A stretch of 46,930 nucleotides of DNA, from the NCBI GenBank assembly GCA_021297895.1, contig JAJTHN010000047.1, positions 1 to 46,930 of the forward strand. The letters run 5' to 3'. This DNA is from Phycisphaeraceae bacterium (lineage in GTDB: Bacteria > Planctomycetota > Phycisphaerae > Phycisphaerales > UBA1924). Both the position numbers and the translations under genes were made by a program. Shown here one piece after another: positions 17,146-26,270 of this stretch. Under the pieces are notes generated by a model. The model did no database searches. It was given only the letters and a program-made list of their open reading frames with translations, and was not told the origin of the DNA. The stretch's first letter is position 1. Each line of letters starts with the position of its first letter.

Positions 17146-18948
17146 ATGCTGGTGCTCACGGTGATTCAGGGGCCCGACAAGGGGCGGACGTTCGAACTGC
17201 CCGACGCCGAGCCGCAGTTGGTGGGGCGTTCGAGCGAGGCGCTGCCGCTGGCGGACAACACGGTGTCGCGTCGGCACGCGGAGCTGACGCCCGACAGCGG
17301 GCTGTGGTACATCCGCGACCTTGGCTCTCAGAACGGGACGTTCGTCAACGGGCAGAAGATCGCGGGACGGACGCAGCTGCGCGCCGGCGACCAGATCCGC
17401 ACCGGGGCGACGCTGTTCGTGTTCGGGCGCTCGCGTGAGCGGAGCGACCTTGATACGGTGCGGCTGGTGCCGGCATCGCAGATGGACTCGGCCGTGCAGC
17501 GGGCGATCGCCAGCAACGAGGACTCGGTGCTGCTGTCCGATGAGGACCCGGCGCAGCACGCGACGGATCACCTGCGGATTCTGTATCGGATCACGGCGCT
17601 GACGGCCCGTGCGCCGGATCAGGAGGAACTGCTCAAGGCGGTGATGGACGTGGTGTTCGAGGAGTTCCGTCCCGAACGCGGCGTGATCGCGCTGATCGAT
17701 CAGGGCGATCTGTCGACCATGCAGCCGGCGGTGGTGCGGTACGCCGAGAACGAGGGCGCGGACAAGCCGGAGAAGCAGGCGCCGCCCGCGCAGCAGCCGA
17801 CCGCGCAGCAGCCATCCGCGCAGCAGTCCACCGGGCAGAAGGGTGCCGCCCGGCAGATCCAGGTCTCGCGCTCGATCGTGCAGCACGTCGTGGCCAAGGG
17901 CGAGGGCGTGCTCTGCTCCAACGCCATGACCGACCCGCGATTCAAGGGCACGGACAACTCGCTCGGCGACAGCATCGCGCGGTTGAACATCCGCTCGGCG
18001 ATCTGCGCGCCCATCCGCGCGCGCGACCGGACCTTCGGCGTGCTGTACATCGACTGCTCGTCCGCCCACCGCACGTTCACCAGCGAGCAGCTGGCGCTGC
18101 TCAACGCCATCGGCCAGCACGCGGGGCTGGCGATGGCCAACGCCGAGCTGTACGCGCAGAAACTCCAGGGCGAGCGTCTGGCCGCGATGGGCGAGACCGT
18201 CGCGAGCCTGAGCCATTCGATCAAGAACATTCTCCAGGGTTTGCGCAGCGGCGCGGATGTTGTGGAACTCGGCCTGAAGAAGGGCGACCTTCAGGTCTCC
18301 ACCGGCGGTTGGGGGATCCTCAAGCGGAACCTGGACCGCATCATGTCGCTGACGATGAACATGCTCGCGTACTCGCGCCCGCGCACGCTGGAGGTCGAAC
18401 TGACGCGTGTCAACGCGCTGCTGGATGACTGCGCCGCGCTGATCCGCGACAAGTGCTCGTCCCGCGGCGTGGGACTGATCATCGACGCGGAGGCCGATAT
18501 GCCCCCGGTGCCGCTCGATGCGGGGCAGATGCACCAGGCGATCATGAACCTCCTGACCAACGCCGTCGAAGCGGTGGAGCCCAACACGGGTGTGGTGACG
18601 GTCAAGGCGGGCTTCCGCCCGGCGGGCACGCGCCAGCGCGACGGCTCGCGCAGCAGCGTCGGCGAACTGAGCATCCGCGTACAGGACAACGGCCCGGGCG
18701 TGCCGGCGGAGATGCACAAGCGCGTGTTCGAGCCGTTCTTCTCGACCAAGGGCCTCCGCGGCACGGGCCTCGGACTGGCGGTGACCAAGCGCATCGTCGA
18801 GTTGCACGCCGGGCGGATCGAACTGCTCAGCCACCCCGACCGCGGCGCGACCTTCACGATCATCCTGCCCATCGACCCGGCGCACATGGATCCATCGGCC
18901 ACGGCCCAGAGCAACAAGCCGCAGCAGGAGGCCAGGCGGTTCATGTGA
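17146..18948 (+). CDS. Soluble FHA-GAF sensor histidine kinase
   Basis: A 600-residue cytoplasmic kinase. An FHA phosphothreonine-binding domain fills residues 1-100 (VGRSSEALPL, SRRHAEL, DLGSQNGTFVNG). A GAF domain at about 140-340 is split by a Gln/Ala-rich insertion (residues 203-232). The kinase core has phosphoacceptor H357 in SHSIKNILQ, N-box N472 in NLLTNAVEA, DNGPG at 514, FEPFFSTKG and G2 box GTGLGLA at 539-545. There is no transmembrane segment and no receiver domain. No response regulator is next to it, so its partner must be elsewhere. The FHA domain suggests that input depends on a Ser/Thr kinase. It converges with vWA operon A. Confidence 0.9.
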   Translation: MLVLTVIQGPDKGRTFELPDAEPQLVGRSSEALPLADNTVSRRHAELTPDSGLWYIRDLGSQNGTFVNGQKIAGRTQLRAGDQIRTGATLFVFGRSRERSDLDTVRLVPASQMDSAVQRAIASNEDSVLLSDEDPAQHATDHLRILYRITALTARAPDQEELLKAVMDVVFEEFRPERGVIALIDQGDLSTMQPAVVRYAENEGADKPEKQAPPAQQPTAQQPSAQQSTGQKGAARQIQVSRSIVQHVVAKGEGVLCSNAMTDPRFKGTDNSLGDSIARLNIRSAICAPIRARDRTFGVLYIDCSSAHRTFTSEQLALLNAIGQHAGLAMANAELYAQKLQGERLAAMGETVASLSHSIKNILQGLRSGADVVELGLKKGDLQVSTGGWGILKRNLDRIMSLTMNMLAYSRPRTLEVELTRVNALLDDCAALIRDKCSSRGVGLIIDAEADMPPVPLDAGQMHQAIMNLLTNAVEAVEPNTGVVTVKAGFRPAGTRQRDGSRSSVGELSIRVQDNGPGVPAEMHKRVFEPFFSTKGLRGTGLGLAVTKRIVELHAGRIELLSHPDRGATFTIILPIDPAHMDPSATAQSNKPQQEARRFM

Positions 18949-18970
18949 CCGTGCCGGCCGACGCGGCAGC

Positions 18971-21526
18971 TCAGGCCAGTCGAGCGATTCGCCGCCCGAT
19001 CCACTCGATCGAGAGCAGGACCAGCACCGCCAGCAGCGCGGGCCACGTGTCCCAGAGCGTGCGCTGATCGGCGATGCCCTCGATCCGCACCTCGCGCCGC
19101 GGCAGCAGTCGCGGCAACTCGCTCAGTTCGCCCTCGCCGAGCACGCGCCCGCCGGTGACGCGGCTGAGTTCGGCCAGTCGCGCGTGATCCGTTTCCGGAC
19201 GCAGCAGTTCGTCGTCCGGGCGGACCACCACCGCGTCGAGCGACATCGGCGTCGCCGAGAGCAGCGCGTCGGTGACGTTCACGCGATACGCGCCCGCGCG
19301 CTGCGGCACCCATGCGCCGACGAATGTGCGCGAGCCCTCGCCCGGCCCGCCGCCGCCTACGGGGCGGAGCGTCAGGTCCGTCGCGATGCCCTGCTGATCC
19401 GTCGGCTCGACTCGAACGGCGATCGACGCGGGGCGGGCGTCGATGAGCGACTGGTCCACCAGTTCCACGCTCACGCGCACGGTCTGGCCCACCTCCGCAC
19501 GCTGCGGGCTGAGTTCCAGCAGCGCGGGGCGGCCGGAGCGCTCGACGCTCTCGCGGCCGAGAAGGCGGAGCAACTGCAGGTAGAAACGCTCGGGCAGATC
19601 CTCGCCGCGCCCGTAGCGCCAGCGCCAGACCTCATCGGTCGCGACATACACCACGCGCCCCGCACCGAAGCGCATGGTCAGCACCAGCGGTGTCGGTGCG
19701 CCCACGCCATCGACCGGCACGCCGAAGGCCAGCGCCTCGGCGCCGGGCTTGAGCCGTGCGGGCTCCAGTCGCTGGGCCCAGCGCAGCCGCGACCAGCCCG
19801 TCGCCGGGTCGCTGATAACGGCGGGCCAGAATGCGTCCGCACTCGCGGCTCCGGCGGTGGTCGTGTCGCCGGAGGAGACACTGACGCCCGCGCTGGCGGG
19901 GTCGGCGTCGCTCAGCCGCATGACGCCCAGCGTGCGCGACAGCGGCGCGGGCGCGACGGTCACGTCCCGGTCCCACGTGCGCAGCGGCGAGTCGCCATCG
20001 AGCGTCACGGGGAGCAGGTCGGCCAGCGGCGTGCCGCGCCAGGACTGCGGCGTGTCGCCCGGCCCGGCGATCCACATCAGGCCCGCACCGCCGACGCTCA
20101 CGCGTCGTCGGATCTGCTCGATCTGTTCCGGGCTCATGACCTCCGGGCCCATGTCGCCGATCATGATCACGTCGAACGCGTCCCACTCGCTGTGCGAAAC
20201 CGGCACGCTCTGGAGGTTGATCGAACCCTCGGCGAGGAACCGCCGGCCCGCCGCGAGAACGAGCGACGCGAATTCCATCGACCTTTCGCGCGAGAGGATG
20301 TTCTTGAGGAAGCGGTGCTCCCATCTTGGCGTGCCGTCAAGGGACAGGACGCGCATCGGGCGATCGACGATCGTCACCGCGACGCTCGCGCTGTCGTTGC
20401 CGGGGACAAGGTCCGGGCCGGCCGCGGTGCCCTCGCTGCGCACGCGAACCTGATACGAAGATCGACCCGCCAGCGAGGGCGTGGTCGTCAGCGTGACTTT
20501 CTGAGGCGGGCGCAGTGCCGAGGCCGATGTGTCGCCTTCGCTCGCGGTGTCCGTCGGCAGCGCGGGCCACTGCACCAGACGTTGATCGACGACGCGACCG
20601 GTCGCGGTGTCGACGAGTTCCACGATGCTTGCGCTCGCCGCGGTTCCGCCGCCGCGACGCTCGACGACCGCTTCGATCGGGACAAGGTCATTGGCGAAGG
20701 CCGCGCCGGGGCCCGTGGCACGGACGACGGCCAGATCCGCAAGCGCCGCCGCGCTGCCCAGCGGGAGCGTGAAGACCGGCACGCGTTCGGCGATGAGCCG
20801 TCGGACGAGGGCACGACCGGGCTCATCGGTCGATCGCCCATCGCTGATGAGCACGATGCCCGAGAGCGGCCGCGCCGCGGCACGCTGAAGGGCCGATTCC
20901 AGCGCCGCGCCGATGTTCGTCCGTTGGCCCTCCGGTGCGCTCAGGGCCCAGGGGCCGAGCGTGGCGGGGCTCGCGCTGCCGTTGCCCGAGCTGCCGTCGT
21001 TCGTGTTGTCGCGGCCTTCGCCGGCGTTCGCCTCGCTCGGGGGCAGGTCGAACGTCCCGCTCTCAAAGCCCAGCGGTACGAGTGTCCGTTCGCGTGCCAG
21101 TTCCGCGAACGCCGGCGCGGCGCGTTGCAGGGCCGAGCGCAACTGCTCCTCGCGCGTCCGCAGCGAATCCGAGCCCGCATCGGCCGGCGCATCGGTGATC
21201 GACATCGATCCCGAGCGATCGACCAGCACCAGCACCCAGTCGCGCTCGAGCGTCTCGATCGGCTTGATGAGTTTCGGACCCGTCAGCAGCAGCAGCACCA
21301 GCAGAAGCAGGAGCGCGCGAACGCCCGCGAGCGATGCCGCGGCCCAGCGCGGCGCATCGAGTTTGCGGTACGACCACCACGCCAGCGCACACGCGGCGAC
21401 CGCCGCGAGCGCCCACTCCCACGTGGCCAGCGGATATGTGAAGACCAGTTCCACGCCATCGCGCCCGGGCGTGAGTCCGCCGGTGCCGAACAGGCCGCTC
21501 AGCATGCCCGCGTCGTCAGTTCGCAC
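18971..21526 (-). CDS. vWA protein with a GATase1-like domain (operon A, third gene)
   Basis: An 851-residue membrane protein. Two N-terminal helices (residues 36-51 and 70-82) precede a vWA domain with an intact MIDAS, DRSGS at 103-107. A long middle region contains MRVLSLDGTPRWEHRFLKNI and DVIMIGDMGPEVMSPEQIEQ, typical of the class I glutamine-amidotransferase-like domain in these large planctomycete proteins, and a last helix WPALLAVLVLLSIEWIGRRI anchors the C-terminus. The GTG at 21526 is chosen as start because GGGAGG lies 5 nt upstream; it overlaps the previous gene by 11 nt, indicating translational coupling. ATG 21505 is the alternative. It probably works with the other operon A proteins at the inner membrane. 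Confidence 0.85.
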   Translation of the reverse strand: MRTDDAGMLSGLFGTGGLTPGRDGVELVFTYPLATWEWALAAVAACALAWWSYRKLDAPRWAAASLAGVRALLLLLVLLLLTGPKLIKPIETLERDWVLVLVDRSGSMSITDAPADAGSDSLRTREEQLRSALQRAAPAFAELARERTLVPLGFESGTFDLPPSEANAGEGRDNTNDGSSGNGSASPATLGPWALSAPEGQRTNIGAALESALQRAAARPLSGIVLISDGRSTDEPGRALVRRLIAERVPVFTLPLGSAAALADLAVVRATGPGAAFANDLVPIEAVVERRGGGTAASASIVELVDTATGRVVDQRLVQWPALPTDTASEGDTSASALRPPQKVTLTTTPSLAGRSSYQVRVRSEGTAAGPDLVPGNDSASVAVTIVDRPMRVLSLDGTPRWEHRFLKNILSRERSMEFASLVLAAGRRFLAEGSINLQSVPVSHSEWDAFDVIMIGDMGPEVMSPEQIEQIRRRVSVGGAGLMWIAGPGDTPQSWRGTPLADLLPVTLDGDSPLRTWDRDVTVAPAPLSRTLGVMRLSDADPASAGVSVSSGDTTTAGAASADAFWPAVISDPATGWSRLRWAQRLEPARLKPGAEALAFGVPVDGVGAPTPLVLTMRFGAGRVVYVATDEVWRWRYGRGEDLPERFYLQLLRLLGRESVERSGRPALLELSPQRAEVGQTVRVSVELVDQSLIDARPASIAVRVEPTDQQGIATDLTLRPVGGGGPGEGSRTFVGAWVPQRAGAYRVNVTDALLSATPMSLDAVVVRPDDELLRPETDHARLAELSRVTGGRVLGEGELSELPRLLPRREVRIEGIADQRTLWDTWPALLAVLVLLSIEWIGRRIARLA

Positions 21527-24269
21527 GCGTGCCTCCCGTCCCGCTCGCGCCGACAGCTCCGCCGGAGCCACCGATCATGGACCCGCCCGGCGTGATGCTC
21601 GCCCAGCGTGCCAACGCGAGTTCGATCAGCGCCAGCAGCAGCACGCCGGCCAGCAGAATCGGCCCCGTCGGGATCCCCGCGGCGATGCCCGCGCCCCACA
21701 GGCCCGAGAGCGACGTGGTCCGCACGCTCATGGAAGATTGGGCCGCCGGTGGCGTGTCGCCCGACGCGGTCTGGTCCAAATCCAGCCACAGCACCTGTGT
21801 CGCGCCGCGGTCGCGCTCGGCGCGGGTGAGATCATCGTCTCCGGGTGCTGCGGGGTTGGCAGCACCCGCCGCGCTCGCGGGCAGCAGACCGCTGAGCCAT
21901 TGCCCAACGGCCGCGCGGTTCTGCGGCGAGATGTCGGCCCCGCGAGCGTCGGGGTTGATCGCGACCAGCCCACGATCTCCGGCCGCAGCGTCGAACGCGG
22001 CGTACAGCCCCGCGCGCCGGATCGTCAGCGGCCGATCCCGCTGCGCCGCATCGAGCGTGATCGGCTGCGCTGCCGCACCCGGAGCGTCAGAGTTCAGCGT
22101 GTCGTTCGCGCCGCCGATCGGGCGGAGTTCTGTCGCTTCTGCGGGCATGACAAACGGCACGCCGGCGGTCAGCGTCAGCGCCGGGCGAGCACGCGAAATG
22201 CCCTGCCGCACCAGTTCCTGCAGCAGCGGGACCATCAGCGGCTTGGCGGGCAGATCGGTCCATGCCGTGTTCAGCGACACACCCATGTAGACGAACACCC
22301 CGCGCCCCGCGGCACCGGCTTGTGTCCCCGTCGGCCTCCAGGCGACGACCAGCGGCGGGCCGGGCTCGAGCCTCAGCAGCACCGTTGCGCCGCGATTGAC
22401 CTGGACCGGCGCGAGCGTGCGCATCACGCGCACGGGCGGGAGCAGGTCCTCGAGTTCCGCACGCACCGTCGCGAGCAGATCAATCGGCGACGCGTCGGCC
22501 GCGGGAACGCCCGGCTGGCGTGCGGGCGCCTGTGTGTTCGGCGGCGTGTTCGGCGATGTGTCCGGATTGTTCGGCTCCGCGGTCGCGTTTGACCGGCCCG
22601 CCGGGGTGTTGTTGCCGGTGGTGCCCGCATCGCGATTGCTATCGGAGCGAGCATCGGCTCGCGTGTTGACCAATCCTGGCGCGGGCGCCACCAGCCGGGC
22701 GGGTGCGCCGGTGCCGCCATCAGCCGGGGCGATGTCTCGAACCTCGCGCTCGATGGTCATCGGCGCGTTGAGCACGCGGACCATCGAGTCCGGCCACGCC
22801 TGCACGCCGGCATCCGCACCGGGCCAGATGATCACCAGCCCGCCCGTGCTGGCAAAGGTGTTCAGGCGTTGCCAGGCCTCATCATCGAGGCGTTGCGGCG
22901 AGAAGACCAGCGCCGCATCCAGCCCCGCGAGCCGCGCGCTGTCCACGCCCGCGGGATCGATATCGCTGAGTTCCAGCCCCGCGCTGCCGGCGAGTGTCGG
23001 ACGCAGCGCCAGCGCCGCCCACTGGCCCGCGGGGATCGAGTCCGGGTCGCGTGCCATCACGCCGACGCCGCTGGCCGCGCCCGCGGCGGGCTGCTCGCTG
23101 ATGAGCCCGATGCGCAGTGCCGTGCGGGCCTCGATCGGCGAGCGCTGCGTGTTGTCGGCCACGAGCGCATCGGCATCGATGCTGGCGCTGAGCAGCGCGG
23201 TGCTGCTCGCGCCGCCGGGCGGGGCGGGAAGCGACACGGTTATGACCGAGCTGCGCTGCCCCGGCTCGAAGCGTGCTTCGACGACCGACGCGGACCCCGC
23301 ACTCGTTCCGGTTCTCGGGCCGGAATCAGCACCGCCGGTCCGCTGCGCGTCGCTCCACGACAGCCGCACCGGAACACTCAGCGGGCGGTCGATCTGCGTG
23401 CCGGAGCGGATGAGTTCGACCGATGCGGTCTGCGCCAGCGCCGTGTCGCCGACCAGCGAGACCTGGCGCAGCGGCGCGAGCCGCGCGATGCCCACGTTCG
23501 ATGTTCCCGCCGCGTTCGGTGTGCCGGCTCCGGTCGCGGCCAGATCCCGCCCCGCCGCGGCGACGCGGACGCCCGCGGGCAGTCGCGCCAGTGGCTGCGT
23601 CAGTTCGGCGCTGCCCTGGGCAAAATCGCTCAGCAGGACCACGAGCGTGCGTGTCGGATCGATCGCCTCGGACGACGCCGGCGCGTCCGAACCGGATTCA
23701 GCGCGAGCCGCGCCGCTGATTCCGCGGCTGACCTGCGCGATCGCTCCGGGCCAGTCCGCCGCGCTGTCCGTCGGGGCGAGCGTGTCGAGCAGTTCGAGCA
23801 GACCGGAGATGCCGGTCGTCGGCGGCATGACGACCGCTTCGCTCGGCCCGGCCAGCAGCACGAGCCCCGCGCGGTCGCCCGCACCGGGATTCAGGTCCGC
23901 GAGGATCGTCCGAGCCGCGGCGATGTGACGCTCGAGGGCCGATCGCCCATCGATCGTCAGACCCGAAGCGATCGAGTTGTCGATGACCAGCACAACGCTG
24001 CGCCCGCCCGGTCCGGCGTTCTGCCCCACGCCAAGCAGCGGGCGGCCCAGCGCCAGCGCGAGCATCGCCAGCAGCAGGCACCGCGCCGCCAGCAGCAGCC
24101 AGCGCTGCACCAGCAGACGCCGACGCGTGCGCTTGAAGGCCTCCTGCACAAAGCGCATCGCCGCCCACGGCACCGGGCGACGCCGACGACGCATGAGCAG
24201 ATGGATCGCGATCGGAATCGCGATCGACAACAGCCCGGCGGTCAGGATTGCGGCGTTGAGAAAGGTCAT
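21516..24269 (-). CDS. BatA-like protein with a degenerate vWA domain (operon A, second gene)
   Basis: A 917-residue protein. The N-terminus (MTFLNAAILTAGLLSIAIPI, then a second helix LLLAARCLLLAMLALALGRP) is the double-transmembrane region of the aerotolerance/BatA N-terminal family. The vWA domain begins at LVIDNSIAS: D97 and S99 fit the MIDAS, but position 101, normally Ser, is Ala. A Thr/Asn/Pro-rich linker lies near residues 540-590. The rest contains a GATase-like region (GLVIIWPGADAGVQ) and a C-terminal helix (GIPTGPILLAGVLLLALIEL). It lies 46 bp behind the DUF58 gene and overlaps the next gene. The lost residue suggests that this copy does not bind metal as others do. Confidence 0.82.
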   Translation of the reverse strand: MTFLNAAILTAGLLSIAIPIAIHLLMRRRRRPVPWAAMRFVQEAFKRTRRRLLVQRWLLLAARCLLLAMLALALGRPLLGVGQNAGPGGRSVVLVIDNSIASGLTIDGRSALERHIAAARTILADLNPGAGDRAGLVLLAGPSEAVVMPPTTGISGLLELLDTLAPTDSAADWPGAIAQVSRGISGAARAESGSDAPASSEAIDPTRTLVVLLSDFAQGSAELTQPLARLPAGVRVAAAGRDLAATGAGTPNAAGTSNVGIARLAPLRQVSLVGDTALAQTASVELIRSGTQIDRPLSVPVRLSWSDAQRTGGADSGPRTGTSAGSASVVEARFEPGQRSSVITVSLPAPPGGASSTALLSASIDADALVADNTQRSPIEARTALRIGLISEQPAAGAASGVGVMARDPDSIPAGQWAALALRPTLAGSAGLELSDIDPAGVDSARLAGLDAALVFSPQRLDDEAWQRLNTFASTGGLVIIWPGADAGVQAWPDSMVRVLNAPMTIEREVRDIAPADGGTGAPARLVAPAPGLVNTRADARSDSNRDAGTTGNNTPAGRSNATAEPNNPDTSPNTPPNTQAPARQPGVPAADASPIDLLATVRAELEDLLPPVRVMRTLAPVQVNRGATVLLRLEPGPPLVVAWRPTGTQAGAAGRGVFVYMGVSLNTAWTDLPAKPLMVPLLQELVRQGISRARPALTLTAGVPFVMPAEATELRPIGGANDTLNSDAPGAAAQPITLDAAQRDRPLTIRRAGLYAAFDAAAGDRGLVAINPDARGADISPQNRAAVGQWLSGLLPASAAGAANPAAPGDDDLTRAERDRGATQVLWLDLDQTASGDTPPAAQSSMSVRTTSLSGLWGAGIAAGIPTGPILLAGVLLLALIELALARWASITPGGSMIGGSGGAVGASGTGGTRAN

Positions 24270-24315
24270 GAACGATCGATGCTTGCTGCGTCCGCTTTGG
24301 TTCCTGTACGGGTGC

Positions 24316-25347
24316 TCAGGTCGACTTCTTGAGTTTCATTCGTGCGTGGCGGAAGGCCAGGAACGCGCTCAGCGGCGGGCCCAGCCAGTCGTGCGTGTTG
24401 ATCACCATGTAGTCAAAGCCGAGCCCCCGCGCCGAGCGTTCGACCTCCTGCAGGTGCGCGTTCAGGGCCGCGAGATACTCGGCGCGGATCGCCCGTGGGT
24501 CGATCTTCAGCAGCCCCTCGCCCTCGAGCCCTTGAAGCGGTGCTTCATCGCGCAGCGAGAAGTCGCGCTCGGCCTGATCGAGCACCTCCACGATGATGCA
24601 GTCGTGCCCGCGGTAGCGGATGCGCGAGAGCGCCTGGCGAACCCGTGCCGCGTCCTCGAACAGATCGCTGAGGATCACCAGCAGGCAGCGGTTGGTCAGC
24701 CGCCCCAGCACCTGATCGATGACGCGCACGATGTCCGTGCTCTGCTCGACCGGGTTCATGCTCAGGGTCGAGACGATCTGCCTCCACGTTCCCGGCGCGC
24801 TGCTCTGCTTGAGGATCCGCTTGACCTCATCGGCGAAGGTCACCAGCCCGACACGATCGCCCTGGCGCAGGCAGATGTAACTCATCGCCGCGGCGACCGC
24901 GGTCGCGTGGTCGTACTTGCTCCAGTTCTCGCGACCATCGGGGCTGCGCGTGCGCCCCACGCCGCTGGCCTCGGCGAACGACCGCGACCCGTACCGCATC
25001 GATCCCGAGCAGTCCACCAGCAGCACCAGGTCGAGATTCGTTTCCTGCTGATACTGCTTGAGGTGCAGCTTGTCCGTGCGCCCGTAGACCTTCCAGTCCA
25101 GGTGGCGGATGTCGTCGCCCTGCACATACGGGCGGTGCTGCGCGAACTCCACGCTATAGCCCTGATACGGCGAGCGGTGCTGCCCGCTCATGACGCCCTC
25201 GACGATGTGCTTGGCGCGGAGTTCAAGCGTGCCCAGACGGCTGAGCGTCTGCGGGTGCAGGTAGAGCTGGGCGTCGCCCATGCTCCCCGCCCGGCTCGGC
25301 ACCACGCTGGGCTCTGCCCCGTCGCTCGTTGAACGCTCCTCCGGCAT
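24316..25347 (-). CDS. DUF58 protein (operon A, first gene)
   Basis: A 343-residue soluble protein of the DUF58 family, the usual partner of MoxR ATPases. The signature region GYSVEFAQHRPYVQGDDIRH followed by LDWKVYGRTDKL is at 63-94. A vWA-like fold starts with LVDCSGSM, giving a MIDAS D112-S114-S116. The ATG at 25347 stands 6 nt after a TACACT hexamer and lacks a ribosome site. It heads a three-gene operon with the BatA-like and vWA genes. No MoxR gene is adjacent, unlike operon B. Confidence 0.88.
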   Translation of the reverse strand: MPEERSTSDGAEPSVVPSRAGSMGDAQLYLHPQTLSRLGTLELRAKHIVEGVMSGQHRSPYQGYSVEFAQHRPYVQGDDIRHLDWKVYGRTDKLHLKQYQQETNLDLVLLVDCSGSMRYGSRSFAEASGVGRTRSPDGRENWSKYDHATAVAAAMSYICLRQGDRVGLVTFADEVKRILKQSSAPGTWRQIVSTLSMNPVEQSTDIVRVIDQVLGRLTNRCLLVILSDLFEDAARVRQALSRIRYRGHDCIIVEVLDQAERDFSLRDEAPLQGLEGEGLLKIDPRAIRAEYLAALNAHLQEVERSARGLGFDYMVINTHDWLGPPLSAFLAFRHARMKLKKST

Positions 25348-25353
25348 CGGGTC

Positions 25354-25359
25354 AGTGTA
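25354..25359 (-). promoter_or_regulatory. -10 hexamer TACACT, likely leaderless start of operon A
   Basis: On the - strand TACACT is followed by GACCCG and ATG. The divergent gene has the same arrangement at 25441-25446. Confidence 0.42.
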
Positions 25360-25440
25360 TGGGTTGCCCGGGGCGGGGCTGCCCGATCATCGAGGTGGTC
25401 CACACTTGGCCCCTTGGTGGCCCCGAGCGCTCAGGTGTGC

Positions 25441-25446
25441 TAGGTT
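25441..25446 (+). promoter_or_regulatory. Extended -10 TGCTAGGTT, likely leaderless start
   Basis: TAGGTT ends 6 nt before the ATG at 25453 and carries the TG of an extended -10. No Shine-Dalgarno site is present. Confidence 0.45.
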
Positions 25447-25452
25447 CAGGTC

Positions 25453-26259
25453 ATGAGCAATGGCAACAACCCGTACGCTCCCGATGCATTCAGCTCCCGC
25501 CAGCCCCAGAGCGGCCCGCAGGCCCCCGATCCCTTCGGTGACAACGCGCCGCGCATCAGCAAGATGGCCATCACCTCGCTGGTGCTTGCGCTGATCTGCT
25601 GCATCCCGCCTTTGCCGAGCATCGCCGTTGCCTTCGGCGCGGGCGCGCTCATCCGCATTCGCGGGGCCAACGGGCGGCTCACCGGCACCGTGCTGGCCAT
25701 CTTCGGCGTCATTCTGGGGCTGATTTTCTCGGCAATCCAGATCGCCTTCATCGTCGGCGCGGCACAGATCTACCGCAATGTCGATCGCTTTGTCAGCCAG
25801 CCCGCTCGACTGATCGTCGCCGATGTGGCCAAGAACGATCCGACCAACATCCGCGCACTTCTCGACCCCGCCGGCAAGATCACCGACTCGCAGATCACCG
25901 ACTGGTTCGCTCGCGTCAACAGCGAACTCGGCGCGCTCAAGGGCGAGAGCGTCCGCGGCGACGCGGCGATGGCTATCCAGGAGGCGGCTCAGAAGGCCGC
26001 AACGCTCGGCGCATTCCCGCTGCCCGCGCCGTTGCAGTTCAGTTTCGAAAAGGGCGACGCCGGGCTTGTGTTCTTCCTGCCCTCAGCCGACGTGGTTATG
26101 CGGACGATGTTCTTCGGCGCCGACCCGCGATCGCTGGTCACCGATATCGCCATGGTCACGCCCGATGGCAAAGTCATCCGCCTGCGCAACGGCGGCCTGC
26201 CCGCTTCGGCCAACCCGCCCGTCCCGGCGCCGCAACTGCCCGCACCATCGCAGCCCTGA
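25453..26259 (+). CDS. DUF4190-like membrane protein
   Basis: A 268-residue protein. Residues 1-35 are hydrophilic and Pro/Gln/Ser-rich. Two membrane helices follow (MAITSLVLALICCIPPLPSI and TVLAIFGVILGLIFSAIQIA) with the basic loop IRIRGANGRLTG between them, an arrangement typical of DUF4190 proteins. The remaining 160 residues are soluble (DVAKNDPTNIRALLDPAGKI, FSFEKGDAGLVFFLP, DIAMVTPDGKVIRLRNGG) and end in a Pro-rich tail. The function is unknown. It is probably cotranscribed with the HIT gene 11 bp downstream. Confidence 0.75.
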   Translation: MSNGNNPYAPDAFSSRQPQSGPQAPDPFGDNAPRISKMAITSLVLALICCIPPLPSIAVAFGAGALIRIRGANGRLTGTVLAIFGVILGLIFSAIQIAFIVGAAQIYRNVDRFVSQPARLIVADVAKNDPTNIRALLDPAGKITDSQITDWFARVNSELGALKGESVRGDAAMAIQEAAQKAATLGAFPLPAPLQFSFEKGDAGLVFFLPSADVVMRTMFFGADPRSLVTDIAMVTPDGKVIRLRNGGLPASANPPVPAPQLPAPSQP

Positions 26260-26270
26260 CCCTGACACCC

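Noticed and set aside
19184-21595. 803-codon + strand frame opposite the operon A vWA gene
   Set aside because: Arg/His-rich shadow of a recognisable vWA protein.
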